A stretch of DNA of 64,000 bases from Rhizobium sp. SG_E_25_P2 (GTDB lineage Bacteria; Pseudomonadota; Alphaproteobacteria; Rhizobiales; Rhizobiaceae): positions 372,001 to 436,000 of the forward strand of contig NZ_JARXVM010000001.1 of NCBI RefSeq assembly GCF_029892285.1, written 5' to 3'. The number at the start of each line of letters is the position of its first letter. Position 1 is the first letter of the stretch. Below, piece after piece: positions 47,811 to 57,210 of the stretch. Under the pieces are notes generated by a model. It had not been told where the DNA came from. It did no database searches and was given only the letters and a program-made list of their open reading frames with translations. A program made the position numbers and the translations under genes.

Positions 47811-48800
47811 TTAGGCCCGGACGAAAGCCAGCAGGTCTTCGTTCAACACATCGGCATTGACGGTGAGCATGCCGTGCGAAAAGCCCGGATAGGTCTTCAG
47901 CGAACCATTCTTCAGGAGCTTTGCAGACTTCAGGGCCGAATCCGCGATCGGAACGATCTGGTCGTCTTCGCCATGCAGCACCAGCGTCGGCACGGTGATG
48001 GCCTTCAGGTCTTCCGTCTGGTCGGTCTCGGAAAAGGCCTTGATGCCGTCATAATGGGCTTTTGCGCCGCCCATCATGCCCTGGCGCCACCAATTCTGGA
48101 TGACCCCTTCGTGAACCTGGGCGCCATCCCGGTTGAAACCGTAGAAGGGACCGGCCGGCACGTCGCGGAAGAACTGGGCGCGATTGGCGGCCAGAGCGGC
48201 GCGGAAGCCATCAAACACCTCGATCGGCAGGCCTTCCGGATTGGACGCCGTCTTGAGCATCAGCGGCGGGACGGCCGAGACGAGAACGGCCTTGGCGACG
48301 CGGCCGGCGGGCTGGCCGTGCTTGGCGACATAGCGGGCCACTTCGCCGCCGCCGGTGGAGTGGCCGATATGGACGGCGTTCTTCAGGTCCAGATGTTCTG
48401 CGACGGCGAAGGCGTCGGCGGCGTAGTGATCCATATCATGGCCATCGGCCACCTGCGCAGAGCGGCCATGGCCGCGACGATCATGGGCGACGACGCGGAA
48501 GCCCTTGGACAGGAAAAAGAGCATCTGGGCGTCCCAATCGTCCGAGGACAGCGGCCAGCCGTGGTGGAAGACGATCGGCTGCGCGTCTTTCGGACCCCAA
48601 TCCTTGTAGAAGATGTCAACGCCGTCCTTGGTGGTGACGAAACTGCTGGTCATGTCGGTGTCTCCTTGGTTTTTGGAAGCGGTTTGGCTGTTGGCGAATA
48701 CGGGAATATTAAGGGCTGCGAGCGACACGGCTGCGCCGCCGGTGATCAGCAGGCCGCGGCGGGTGGCCATTGGGCTGTAGCCCTGTTCAATCGATGCCAT
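47811..48800 (-). CDS. alpha/beta hydrolase, haloperoxidase/arylesterase-like, with Tat-type signal
   Basis: 329 residues. N-terminus MATRRGLLITGGAAVSLAAL from residue 11 carries the twin arginine and hydrophobic stretch of a Tat signal. The body is a non-heme haloperoxidase-like esterase: oxyanion region FHHGWPLSSDDWD, nucleophile GHSTGGGEV, acid GEDDQIVP and histidine GFSHGML. AAGGA precedes the first ATG, but a second strong AAGGAGA lies seven bases before the ATG at 48653, exactly where non-exported relatives start, so a cytoplasmic form is possible. It is divergent from a GlxA-type regulator. Substrate unknown. Confidence 0.9.
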   Translation of the reverse strand: MASIEQGYSPMATRRGLLITGGAAVSLAALNIPVFANSQTASKNQGDTDMTSSFVTTKDGVDIFYKDWGPKDAQPIVFHHGWPLSSDDWDAQMLFFLSKGFRVVAHDRRGHGRSAQVADGHDMDHYAADAFAVAEHLDLKNAVHIGHSTGGGEVARYVAKHGQPAGRVAKAVLVSAVPPLMLKTASNPEGLPIEVFDGFRAALAANRAQFFRDVPAGPFYGFNRDGAQVHEGVIQNWWRQGMMGGAKAHYDGIKAFSETDQTEDLKAITVPTLVLHGEDDQIVPIADSALKSAKLLKNGSLKTYPGFSHGMLTVNADVLNEDLLAFVRA

Positions 48801-48919
48801 GGTCGTTCCTTTCTCTGGCGGTTTGCGCTCTGTCGTCGTTTCGACATGGACAGATGTAGGCCATTCGTGCTTTCACCGCAGGTGGCGCAACTGACATTAA
48901 TCATGCAGAAAGTGACAAG

Positions 48920-49906
48920 ATGATGAGGCCGGTGAATTGGGTGTCGGAAGTCGGATTGCTGATCTATCCCGACTGCCAGTTGTCAGCTGTCTATGGGCTG
49001 ACAGATCTCTTCCGCATCGCCAGCCAATGGGCGCCGCAGCAATCCGGGCAAGTGAAAGCCATTCGGGTCTCGCATTGGCAGGTCGAGGCTGACGACGTGG
49101 TCTGCGTTTGGGATAGCCAGCCGGAACAGCCGCATCGGCTCGGCTATATCATTGCTCCGCCAAGCATCGTCATGCCCGCGCAGATGCAGCCGATGCCGGC
49201 GGCGGCAAGCTGGATCGTGGACATGCACGCCAAAGGCGCCACAGCGTGTTCGATTTGCGCCGGCGCCTTCGTTCTCGCGGAGACAGGTCTGGTCGATGGC
49301 CGGCGGGTGACGACCCATTGGGCGTTCAGCGACGAATTGGCGGCGCGCTTTCCGAAGGTGGATCTGGCCGCCGAGCAGATGGTGATCGACGACGGCGACG
49401 TCATGACCGCAGGTGGAATCCTGGCATGGACGGATCTCGGCCTAACGCTGGTCGAAAAGCTGATGGGCGTCGGGACGATGCTGGCGACGGCGCGCTTTCT
49501 TCTCGTGGATCCGCCCCGCCGCGACCAGGACCTCTACAAGGCGTTCATTCCCAAATTCGATCACGGCGACGCCGCCATCCTTGGCGTCCAGCACCACATT
49601 CAAGCGCAGGCGTCGGAAGCGCATGATATTTCCGAACTGGCGCGCCGAGCGGGCCTGGCCGAACGCACCTTCCTGCGCCGCTTTACAAAAGCGACGGGGC
49701 TGCGCCCAACGGAATATCTCCAGCAGATCCGGGTAATGAAAGCGCGCGACGCCCTAGAAACGACCAATCGCTCCGTCGAACAGATCTCCTGGGATGTCGG
49801 CTATTCTGACGCGACGGCCTTCCGGCGGGTGTTTCAACGGCTGACCAGCCTGACGCCAACGCTTTACCGGCAACGTTTCGGGGTGCGGCGCGGCCACGAG
49901 CAGTGA
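48920..49906 (+). CDS. GlxA-family AraC-type regulator (DJ-1/PfpI + HTH)
   Basis: 328 residues. N-terminal DJ-1/PfpI domain with the nucleophile-elbow region CSICAGAFVLAETGL, and C-terminal AraC HTH pair: LARRAGLAERTFLRRFTKATGLRPTEYLQQIR and SWDVGYSDATAFRRVFQR. Such proteins sense small metabolites. It is divergent from the exported hydrolase, its most likely target. It starts with tandem ATGs at 48920 and 48923 without a strong ribosome site. Confidence 0.92.
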   Translation: MMRPVNWVSEVGLLIYPDCQLSAVYGLTDLFRIASQWAPQQSGQVKAIRVSHWQVEADDVVCVWDSQPEQPHRLGYIIAPPSIVMPAQMQPMPAAASWIVDMHAKGATACSICAGAFVLAETGLVDGRRVTTHWAFSDELAARFPKVDLAAEQMVIDDGDVMTAGGILAWTDLGLTLVEKLMGVGTMLATARFLLVDPPRRDQDLYKAFIPKFDHGDAAILGVQHHIQAQASEAHDISELARRAGLAERTFLRRFTKATGLRPTEYLQQIRVMKARDALETTNRSVEQISWDVGYSDATAFRRVFQRLTSLTPTLYRQRFGVRRGHEQ

Positions 49907-49931
49907 GCGCTTCGCCGCATTCAGGCCCCGT

Positions 49932-51137
49932 TCACCCCCCGGCGGACTTGAGCGCCGTCAGCGCCGCCTGGAGATCCGCGATCATGGCCTCGCCGGTTTC
50001 GAAGACGCCGCCTTCCACCACCACCATGTTGCGGCCCGCCCCCTTGGCCTCGTAGAGGCACTGGTCGGCGCGATCGAGGGCAGCCTGGAGGTTGTCGTTC
50101 TCCGCTTGCATCTTGGCGACGCCGAAGCTGGCGGTAATCTGGCGGTCGATGCCGAACTGGCGCCAATCGCGACCGGCGAAACGCAGGCGAATGCCATGCG
50201 CCAGCACGCCGGCTTCGGCGAGTCCCGCATTAGGAATGCAGATGACGAATTCTTCGCCGCCCAAGCGTGCGGCGACCGCGCCGGCCGGAATCGACGTCCT
50301 GATCTCCAGCGCGAACGCCGCGATCACCCGGTCGCCGGCGGCATGGCCGAAGCGGTCGTTGACCTGCTTGAAATGATCGATATCGGTCACCACGATCACG
50401 CCGGACCAGGCTTCGCGACCTTGTGCGGGTCTCAACGCCTGGTCGAGACCGCGCCGGTTATAGAGACCGGTCAACGGGTCGATCTCGGCGGCGCGGCGAT
50501 AATTCAGCATCACCCGCATGACCATCGAGCCAAAGGCGGCGGCGGCGAGCAACACGCCGAAACAGCCGCCGGTGATCTGAATGACCACGGCGTAAACCGA
50601 CTCGCCGAAGGCTGCGAGGTCGTCATTGTCGCCGACAAGATAGTTGATGGCGATCACCCGGCCCAGCGTTTCGATGACCACCAGCGAAGCCGCGGCGACG
50701 ACCAGCCGGTCCGCCGGCGTAAAAGCCTGCTGGACCACCGCCGTCAGCGGCAGACCGAGCAGGAGCGCGGCGACGAGATCGTTGAGCAGCAATTCCGAGC
50801 GGAGGTCAGCCAGACCAAAAACAAGATAGACATCAACGGCGAAATACAGCCCGATCAACAAAAGGCGATAGCGGAGGGCATAGGTCGCGCCGAAATGGGT
50901 GAGCAGAGCCTGGCCATAGGAGAGAAATCCGAAGACGAACAGCATGTCGCCCGCCATCGCCATGACTTCATCCGACGCCAGCGGCAGACTGGTAAGGAAA
51001 CCCAAGCCGGAACAGCCGAAGCCAAGGCCCCAGAACAAGGCCGCCTTCAGCCCGAACCGCCACAGCACCATGAAAACCGCAGACACGGTCAGCGCCATGA
51101 TCGGCAGGGTCAGGGCAAAACTATCGAAGGTTTCCAT
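49932..51137 (-). CDS. membrane diguanylate cyclase (GGDEF)
   Basis: 401 residues. About six N-terminal helices form a membrane sensor. The C-terminal GGDEF domain has DPLTGLYNRRGLDQAL, VTDIDHFKQVNDRFGHAAGD and the active-site RLGGEEF, so it should make cyclic-di-GMP. The product-inhibition I-site RxxD normally upstream of GGEEF is absent (PAGAVAARLGGEEF), suggesting no classical feedback. No EAL domain. It stands alone between the regulator and the Spx-like gene. Confidence 0.93.
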   Translation of the reverse strand: METFDSFALTLPIMALTVSAVFMVLWRFGLKAALFWGLGFGCSGLGFLTSLPLASDEVMAMAGDMLFVFGFLSYGQALLTHFGATYALRYRLLLIGLYFAVDVYLVFGLADLRSELLLNDLVAALLLGLPLTAVVQQAFTPADRLVVAAASLVVIETLGRVIAINYLVGDNDDLAAFGESVYAVVIQITGGCFGVLLAAAAFGSMVMRVMLNYRRAAEIDPLTGLYNRRGLDQALRPAQGREAWSGVIVVTDIDHFKQVNDRFGHAAGDRVIAAFALEIRTSIPAGAVAARLGGEEFVICIPNAGLAEAGVLAHGIRLRFAGRDWRQFGIDRQITASFGVAKMQAENDNLQAALDRADQCLYEAKGAGRNMVVVEGGVFETGEAMIADLQAALTALKSAGG

Positions 51138-51294
51138 GACATTCCCGGCGACGAACTCACTCTTTGTCCAGAGCTACACGGGCAGCCTTAAAATTCGTTT
51201 TAAATCCGTGGCGTTTGTCGGTTTTCGCCCGCCACGGGCCGGTTGCGGGCGAGCCGTCGGCTGGATAAAACCAACAAAAAGGGATGCAAGCCAC

Positions 51295-51645
51295 ATGAAC
51301 GCAACGATTTACGGAATCAAAAACTGCGACACGATGAAGAAAGCCTTCGCCTGGCTCGACGGCCATGGCGTGGACTACCGCTTCCACGATTACAAGAAAG
51401 AGCCGCCCGCTCCCGAGGCCATCGCAGCCTGGGTCGACGCGCTGGGCTGGGAGACGGTGCTGAACCGCGCGGGAACCACGTTCAAGAAATTGCCGGAGGA
51501 AGATCGGACGGATCTCGACCGCGACAAGGCCATCCGGCTGATGGCGGCGCAACCTTCAATGATCAAGCGGCCGATTCTCGACAGGGACGGGAGCGTGACG
51601 GCGGGGTTCAAGCCCGACCTGTATGCAGGCGTCTTCGGGGGCTGA
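51295..51645 (+). CDS. Spx/ArsC-family protein (YffB-like)
   Basis: 116 residues. Thioredoxin-like ArsC fold beginning ATIYGIKNCDTMKKAFAWL with a single N-terminal cysteine (CDTM), and C-terminal RPILDRDGS with the family's glycine-rich GFKPDLY. YffB proteins bind glutathione; true arsenate reductase function is doubtful because further cysteines are absent. AAAGGGATG precedes the ATG at 51295. Three bases separate it from ybaK, so the two are cotranscribed. Confidence 0.88.
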   Translation: MNATIYGIKNCDTMKKAFAWLDGHGVDYRFHDYKKEPPAPEAIAAWVDALGWETVLNRAGTTFKKLPEEDRTDLDRDKAIRLMAAQPSMIKRPILDRDGSVTAGFKPDLYAGVFGG

Positions 51646-51648
51646 CCG

Positions 51649-52122
51649 ATGTCGAAGTCCACGCGCGCCACGCTTTCGCTCGCCAAGGCCGGCGTCGCCT
51701 TCGAGACGGTGATCTATGACTATGATCCCGACGCCGATCGCATCGGGCTGCAGGCGGCTGAGGCGATCGGCGCGGCGCCATCGATCGTGCTGAAGACGCT
51801 GATGGCGGAAGTGGACGGCAAGCCGGTTTGCGTGGTGCTGCCGTCGGACGAGGAAGTGAGCATGAAAAAGCTCGCCAGCGCCTTCAAGGGCAAATCCGCC
51901 AACATGATGAAGCCGGCGCAGGCGGAGAAGACGACGGGCTATGTGGTCGGCGGCATCTCGCCGTTCGGCCAGAAGAAGCAGGTTCCGACCGTGTTCGAGG
52001 AGCAGGCGCTCGCCCATCGCCTCGTCTATATGAATGGCGGCCAGCGCGGGCTTCAAGTGAAGCTTTCGCCGCAGGACGCAATCAAGGCGGCGAATGGCTT
52101 CGCCGCCTCGGTGATCGCCTGA
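51649..52122 (+). CDS. ybaK: Cys-tRNA(Pro) deacylase YbaK/EbsC
   Basis: 157 residues. YbaK fold with APSIVLKTLMAEVDG carrying the conserved catalytic lysine, VVLPSDEEVSMKKL and GYVVGGISPFGQKKQVP. It removes mischarged cysteine from tRNA-Pro, and possibly other amino acids. It is close to the end of convergent grpE (11 bp). Confidence 0.93.
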   Translation: MSKSTRATLSLAKAGVAFETVIYDYDPDADRIGLQAAEAIGAAPSIVLKTLMAEVDGKPVCVVLPSDEEVSMKKLASAFKGKSANMMKPAQAEKTTGYVVGGISPFGQKKQVPTVFEEQALAHRLVYMNGGQRGLQVKLSPQDAIKAANGFAASVIA

Positions 52123-52133
52123 ATCCCAGGCTA

Positions 52134-52739
52134 TCAGGCCGTCTGTTCTGAAGTCGGCGCGGCGTCGGCCTTGGGGCCGCCCTTGGAGACGCCGACCATG
52201 GCGGGGCGCAGGACGCGGTCGCCAATGACATAGCCGTCCTGCACCACCTGGATGACGGTGTTGGCCGGGATCTCCGGATTGGGGACTTCGAACATCGCCT
52301 GATGGAAATTGGGGTCGAATTTCTGGCCGGTCGGTTCGATCTTCTTGACGCCATGGCGTTCGAGCGCAGACAGCATGGAGCGCTCGGTCATTTCCACGCC
52401 CTCGACCAGCGCCATGAAGCCGGCGTCGCCGCCTGCCCGCGCCTCGGCCGGAATGGCGTCGAGCGCACGGCGGAGATTGTCGGATACTCCCAGCATATCG
52501 CGTGCGAAGGACGCAGCCGAATAGGTTTTGGCGTCCTTCACGTCGCGCTCGGTGCGGCGGCGCAGATTGTCCATCTCGGCGGCGAGGCGCAGATATCTGT
52601 CCTTGAGGTCGCTGTTTTCGGCCCTCAGGAGCTCGACCGGATCGGGTTCGGCGGCGGGCTGGGCCGTTTCGGCGTTTTCATGAGCGGCGGCGGCGGCTTC
52701 GGCGTCCGTCTGCGGCGCGGTCTTGGTCTCGTCGGTCAT
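52134..52739 (-). CDS. grpE: nucleotide exchange factor GrpE
   Basis: 201 residues. A low-complexity, alanine-rich N-terminus is followed by a long coiled coil ([27 protein letters not shown]) and the C-terminal beta domain with [31 protein letters not shown]. It resets DnaK. It follows hrcA on the same strand (114 bp); heat control is expected from RpoH or HrcA, but no CIRCE element is visible. Confidence 0.97.
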   Translation of the reverse strand: MTDETKTAPQTDAEAAAAAHENAETAQPAAEPDPVELLRAENSDLKDRYLRLAAEMDNLRRRTERDVKDAKTYSAASFARDMLGVSDNLRRALDAIPAEARAGGDAGFMALVEGVEMTERSMLSALERHGVKKIEPTGQKFDPNFHQAMFEVPNPEIPANTVIQVVQDGYVIGDRVLRPAMVGVSKGGPKADAAPTSEQTA

Positions 52740-52853
52740 TACGGTCTCCGCATAAGTGAATGCATCATGGTGAGCTGATTTGATCGGGGATATCGAGGTT
52801 CGGGGCGAAAAAATCAAGGCATAGCGGCAAGATTCACCGCCTGAGCGGCGGCC

Positions 52854-53909
52854 CTACACAGTCTTGCCGGCAAGTTTCGACATCAATTGCGCGGTGTAGT
52901 CGACCATGGGCACAATCTTCGAATAATTGAGCCGTGTGGGGCCGATGACGCCGACCGCGCCGATGATCCGGTCCTCGCTGTTGCGATAGGGCGCAACGAC
53001 CAGCGACGAGCCGGACAGCGAGAACAGCCGATTTTCGGACCCGATATAGATGCGGACGCCCTGGCCGCCTTCGGCGAGGTTGAGGATGTCGCTCAGCGAT
53101 TCCTTCCGTTCGAGATCATCGAACAACATGCGCAGGCGGTCCAGATCTTCCGCGCCATCGACGCCTTCGAGGAGATTGGAGCGCCCGCGCACGATCAGGC
53201 GCGCCGGTCCATCGTCATCAACGGCGCCAGACCAGGTCGCGAGGCCCCGCTCGACCAGATCGCGGGAGAGCTGGTCGAGTTCGGTGCGGATCGTCTCTTT
53301 CAGCTTCTGGATGCGGTCGCCCGCTTCCGTCAGCGTCAGCCCCGACATATGGGCGTTGAGAAAATTGGCGGCGGCCACGAGCTGCGAGGATGTAATGCCC
53401 GCCGGCAAGGAGATGATGCGGTTTTCGACCTCGTCGCGATCCCCGACCAGCACCGCCAGCGCCTTTTCCGGCGACAGCCGGATGAATTCGACATGTTTGA
53501 CCTGCGCGTCGTTCTTTGCGGTGATGACGAGGCCAGCGCCACGCGAGGCTGACGACAACAACTGGCTTGCGCCATGAAGCGCGTTTTCGACCGGCGTGTC
53601 CCTGTCGTCGGGACTAATCTGCCGGTCGATCTGCCGGCGCTCCTCCTCCGACAACGCGCCGATCTGCATGAAGGCGTCGACGAAAAAACGAAGGCCTTGT
53701 TGCGTGGGCAGCCGCCCCGCCGATATATGCGGCGCGTAAATCAGACCGAGTTCTTCGAGGTCACTCATCACATTGCGGATGGAGGCCGGCGACAGCGACA
53801 TCGGCAAAAGACGAGAAAGCGACCGCGACCCCAGCGGCTCGCCCGTGCCGAGATAGCTTTCGACAATGCGCCGGAAGATTTCGCCAGACCGATCGTCGAG
53901 CATTTTCAT
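52854..53909 (-). CDS. hrcA: heat-inducible transcription repressor HrcA
   Basis: 351 residues. Winged-helix N-terminus (RIVESYLGTGEPLGSRSLSR, LSPASIRNVMSDLEELGLI) and HrcA domain with GRLPTQQGLRFFVDA. It represses groESL-type genes through CIRCE. No CIRCE palindrome is seen in its own upstream region; instead CTTATAT on the minus strand near 53976-53970 resembles an alphaproteobacterial RpoH -10, with a poor -35 (weak inference). Confidence 0.95.
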   Translation of the reverse strand: MKMLDDRSGEIFRRIVESYLGTGEPLGSRSLSRLLPMSLSPASIRNVMSDLEELGLIYAPHISAGRLPTQQGLRFFVDAFMQIGALSEEERRQIDRQISPDDRDTPVENALHGASQLLSSASRGAGLVITAKNDAQVKHVEFIRLSPEKALAVLVGDRDEVENRIISLPAGITSSQLVAAANFLNAHMSGLTLTEAGDRIQKLKETIRTELDQLSRDLVERGLATWSGAVDDDGPARLIVRGRSNLLEGVDGAEDLDRLRMLFDDLERKESLSDILNLAEGGQGVRIYIGSENRLFSLSGSSLVVAPYRNSEDRIIGAVGVIGPTRLNYSKIVPMVDYTAQLMSKLAGKTV

Positions 53910-54018
53910 CTAGCATTCCCTGTCGATGAGGCATTCCACCATGGCCGGCACAGGCCGCGCCTAGGAGAAATATAAGGATTTGAAGGCGCTGCGCAAAAGA
54001 AAAAACATCCCTTTTCCT

Positions 54019-54047
54019 TTGCAAATCCACCCTAGCGCCCTTAATAC
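54019..54047 (+). promoter_or_regulatory. candidate promoter of the rph-VOC-rdgB-hemW run
   Basis: TTGCAA (54019-54024), 17-base spacer, TAATAC (54042-54047), about 33 bp before the rph start. Confidence 0.5.
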
Positions 54048-54079
54048 GGCTCAAGACAAGCACAGCAGGAGTTATGACG

Positions 54080-54796
54080 ATGCGGCCATCCGGACGGAAA
54101 ACCGATCAAATGCGCAAGGTGACGTTCGAACGCGGCTTTTCCAAGCACGCCGAAGGCTCCTGTCTGGTCAAATTCGGCGACACGCATGTGCTGTGCACGG
54201 CGAGCGTCGAGGAAAAGCCGCCGGCATGGCTGCGCAACACCGGCAAGGGCTGGGTGACGGCGGAATACGGCATGCTGCCGCGCTCGACGGGCGATCGCAT
54301 GCGCCGCGAGGCCACGTCCGGCAAGCAGGGCGGACGCACCCAGGAGATCCAGCGGCTGATCGGCCGTTCGCTGCGCGCGGTCGTGGACCTGCAGGCTCTC
54401 GGCGAGCGCCAGATCACCGTGGACTGCGACGTCATCCAGGCCGATGGCGGAACCCGCACAGCTTCCATCACCGGCGGCTGGATTGCGCTGCATGATTGCC
54501 TGAAGTGGATGGAAAACCGCAACATGCTGAAGGTCGAGAAGGTCCTGAAGGACCATGTCGCGGCGATTTCCTGCGGCATCTTCGCCAACCAGCCGGTTAT
54601 CGACCTCGATTATCTCGAAGACTCCTCGGCCGAGACCGACGCCAATTTCGTGATGACCGGAAAGGGCGGCTTCGTCGAGATCCAGGGCACCGCCGAAGGC
54701 GCTCCGTTCAGCGAGGAAGAGCTTTTGACGCTGATGGGTCTCGCGAAGAACGGCATTGCCGAACTGGTGACGCTGCAGAAACAGGCAATCGTCTGA
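54080..54796 (+). CDS. rph: ribonuclease PH
   Basis: 238 residues. [20 protein letters not shown], the phosphate-binding [26 protein letters not shown] region (given here in part: [17 protein letters not shown]) and [19 protein letters not shown] are all present. It trims tRNA 3' ends phosphorolytically. AGGAG at nine bases favours the ATG at 54080 over 54074. hrcA is divergent and rdgB follows, the usual order. Confidence 0.96.
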   Translation: MRPSGRKTDQMRKVTFERGFSKHAEGSCLVKFGDTHVLCTASVEEKPPAWLRNTGKGWVTAEYGMLPRSTGDRMRREATSGKQGGRTQEIQRLIGRSLRAVVDLQALGERQITVDCDVIQADGGTRTASITGGWIALHDCLKWMENRNMLKVEKVLKDHVAAISCGIFANQPVIDLDYLEDSSAETDANFVMTGKGGFVEIQGTAEGAPFSEEELLTLMGLAKNGIAELVTLQKQAIV

Positions 54797-54807
54797 GGAG
54801 ATTCGCG

Positions 54808-55215
54808 ATGAAGGCCGGCCGCGTGCTCGAAACCGCCGTCTATGCCGCCGATCTCGATGCGGCCGAAGCCTTTTATCGCGACATTCTCGGGCTCGACCTC
54901 ATTTCGCGCGGCGGCGCGCGGCATGTGTTCTTCCGGGCGGGAGACGGGGTGCTCTTGGTGTTCAACCCCGAGGAAACCGTCACTGCGCCCACGCCCGATC
55001 AACTGCCCGTGCCGCCGCATGGCGCGAGAGGCGAAGGCCATCTCTGTTTCGCCGCGAGCGGTGCGGAGATCGACGCTTGGGAACGGAAACTGACTGCGGC
55101 GGGCGTGGCGATCGAATCCCGCGTCGCCTGGCCGAATGGCGGCCGCTCCATCTATTTTCGCGATCCGGCGGGCAATTCGCTGGAATTCGCCGAGCCCCGC
55201 ATCTGGGGCGTCTGA
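54808..55215 (+). CDS. VOC-family (glyoxalase-like) protein
   Basis: 135 residues. Paired beta-alpha-beta modules: [25 protein letters not shown], then [19 protein letters not shown] and the C-terminal [17 protein letters not shown], whose glutamate is a metal ligand. It could be a metalloenzyme or an antibiotic-binding protein; no specific activity can be named. It sits inside rph-rdgB with GAGGAG before its ATG, an insertion in a normally tight pair. Confidence 0.9.
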   Translation: MKAGRVLETAVYAADLDAAEAFYRDILGLDLISRGGARHVFFRAGDGVLLVFNPEETVTAPTPDQLPVPPHGARGEGHLCFAASGAEIDAWERKLTAAGVAIESRVAWPNGGRSIYFRDPAGNSLEFAEPRIWGV

Positions 55216-55228
55216 ACCAGAGGCAATC

Positions 55229-55873
55229 ATGCGCAAGCTCGACAGCAAGACTATCATCGTCGCCAGCCACAATGCCGGCAAGATCGCCGAGATCAACGAT
55301 CTCATCGGCCCCATGGGCTTCACCGCCAAATCCGCCAAGGAATTGAACCTCGCCGAGCCCGACGAGACTGGTACGACCTATGAAGAGAACGCCCGTATCA
55401 AGGCGCTGGCCTCGGCCATGGCGTCGGGGCTTCCGGCGCTCTCGGATGATTCTGGTCTCGCCATCGACGCGCTCGGCGGCGCGCCGGGCGTTTATACGGC
55501 CAATTGGGCCGAGCGCGAGGATGGCAGCCGCGATTTCGCCTGGGCGATGGAGAAGGTCGAGCGCGCACTGGAAGACAAAGGCGCCGTCGCGCCCGACCAG
55601 CGCAAGGGCCGCTTCGTCAGCGTTCTCTGCCTCGCCTGGCCGGACGGCCATACCGAGACCTTCCGCGGCGAAGTCGAGGGCGAGATCGTCTGGCCCCCGC
55701 GCGGAACCGCCGGCTTCGGCTATGACCCGATCTTCAAGCCCGACGGCTATGAAACGACCTTCGGCGAAATGACCGCCGAGGAAAAGCATGGTTGGCGGCC
55801 TGGCGACGCAGAGGCGCTGTCGCATCGCGCCCGCGCCTTCAAGCTGCTGGTGGAAACGGGGCTGACGCTCTGA
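55229..55873 (+). CDS. rdgB: XTP/dITP pyrophosphatase RdgB
   Basis: 214 residues. HAM1 fold: [12 protein letters not shown] at residues 11-22, [24 protein letters not shown] and [12 protein letters not shown]. It removes non-canonical purine triphosphates such as ITP and XTP. One base separates its stop from hemW. Confidence 0.97.
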   Translation: MRKLDSKTIIVASHNAGKIAEINDLIGPMGFTAKSAKELNLAEPDETGTTYEENARIKALASAMASGLPALSDDSGLAIDALGGAPGVYTANWAEREDGSRDFAWAMEKVERALEDKGAVAPDQRKGRFVSVLCLAWPDGHTETFRGEVEGEIVWPPRGTAGFGYDPIFKPDGYETTFGEMTAEEKHGWRPGDAEALSHRARAFKLLVETGLTL

Positions 55874-55874
55874 G

Positions 55875-57053
55875 ATGGACGTGAACGCCGCCCTGCTTCC
55901 GGATACGGGCGAACCGGGTTTCGGCGTTTATCTGCATTGGCCTTTCTGCGCGGCCAAGTGTCCCTATTGCGATTTCAACAGCCATGTTCGCCACCAGCAG
56001 GTCGACCAGGACGCCTTCGTCGTGGCCTTCCTCAAGGAAATGTCGGTGATGCGTGACATCAGCGGCCCGCGGACGGTGACATCGGTCTTCGTCGGCGGCG
56101 GCACGCCGTCGCTGATGAGACCCGAGACAATCGACGCCCTGTTGACCGGGATTTCCCGGCTCTGGCACATGCCTGACGGCATCGAAATCACCATGGAGGC
56201 GAATCCCTCCAGCGTCGAGGCCGAGCGCTTCAGGGGGTATCGCGCCGCCGGCGTCAACCGGGTGTCGCTCGGCGTGCAGGCGCTGAACGACCGCGACCTC
56301 AAATTCCTCGGACGGCTGCACAATGTCGAGGATGCGCTGAAGGCGGTGCGGCTAGCGCGGGAGATCTTTCCGCGCATGAGCTTCGACCTGATCTATGCCC
56401 GGCCCGGCCAGAGCGAAGAGGCGTGGATCCGCGAACTCAACGAGGCGATCGGCTATGCGGTCGATCATCTGTCGCTCTACCAGCTCACGATTGAGGAGGG
56501 CACGCCGTTCTTCGGCCTGCACCAGAACGGCAAGATATCCCTGCCCGATACCGACACTGCGGCGCGGCTTTACGAGATCACCCAGGAGGTGACGGAAGCG
56601 GCAGGCATGCCTGCCTATGAAGTGTCCAACCACGCGAAGCCGGGCGCAGAGAGCCGCCACAACCTTACCTATTGGCGCTATGGCGATTATGCCGGCATCG
56701 GACCAGGGGCGCATGGGCGTCTCAGCCGTCAAGGGCATAAATACGCCACCGCCACCGAGCGGCATCCGGAAACCTGGCTCGCCGCTGTCGCGGCCAAGGG
56801 CCAGGGCATGGTCGAGCAGGAAAGCCTGGAGCGCGACGAGCAGGCCGACGAAATGCTGCTGATGGGCTTGAGGCTGCGCGAAGGGCTCGATCTGGCGCGC
56901 TGGAGCGAACTCGCCGGACGCGGCCTCGATCCAGATCGGGAAGACTTCCTCATCCAGCATGGACTGATCGAACGGCTGGGCAATTCGCGGCTGCGCTGCA
57001 CGCAATCAGGCATGCTGGTTCTCGACGCCGTGGTCGCCGATCTCGCCGCCTGA
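55875..57053 (+). CDS. hemW: radical SAM heme chaperone HemW
   Basis: 392 residues. The cluster motif is C25-A-A-K-C29-P-Y-C32-D-F, as in HemW, with GVYLHWPF ahead and FVGGGTPSL, ANPSS and GVNRVSLGVQ downstream. HemW-like proteins lack the extra cysteine of true HemN and bind heme rather than decarboxylate coproporphyrinogen. A C-terminal winged helix is present. Last gene of the rph-rdgB run; a stem-loop follows. Confidence 0.95.
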   Translation: MDVNAALLPDTGEPGFGVYLHWPFCAAKCPYCDFNSHVRHQQVDQDAFVVAFLKEMSVMRDISGPRTVTSVFVGGGTPSLMRPETIDALLTGISRLWHMPDGIEITMEANPSSVEAERFRGYRAAGVNRVSLGVQALNDRDLKFLGRLHNVEDALKAVRLAREIFPRMSFDLIYARPGQSEEAWIRELNEAIGYAVDHLSLYQLTIEEGTPFFGLHQNGKISLPDTDTAARLYEITQEVTEAAGMPAYEVSNHAKPGAESRHNLTYWRYGDYAGIGPGAHGRLSRQGHKYATATERHPETWLAAVAAKGQGMVEQESLERDEQADEMLLMGLRLREGLDLARWSELAGRGLDPDREDFLIQHGLIERLGNSRLRCTQSGMLVLDAVVADLAA

Positions 57054-57074
57054 CATCCTCATGCCTTGCGTGAG

Positions 57075-57107
57075 CCTTGAAGGCGACGTGATCCGTCGCC
57101 AGCAAGG
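57075..57107 (+). terminator. stem-loop after hemW
   Basis: GGCGACG (57082-57088) pairs with CGTCGCC (57094-57100), extended by CCTTG (57075-57079) with CAAGG (57103-57107) beyond a symmetrical 2x2 internal loop. No U-tract. It may end the hemW transcript with Rho help. Confidence 0.5.
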
Positions 57108-57210
57108 TCTTGACGCGGCGCGAATTTCGCTTTCCTAATAGGGATCTAGGTAGCGCCAGGATGATTTTGCTCTCCGCGTTCGGAACCTGATTTCTAGACT
57201 ATCGATTTTC

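Noticed and set aside
51295-51645. Arsenate reductase call for the Spx/ArsC-like gene
   Set aside because: Only the N-terminal cysteine is present and no ars genes are nearby; the YffB-like label is safer.
53910-54079. CIRCE operator upstream of hrcA
   Set aside because: No TTAGCACTC-N9-GAGTGCTAA-like palindrome found.
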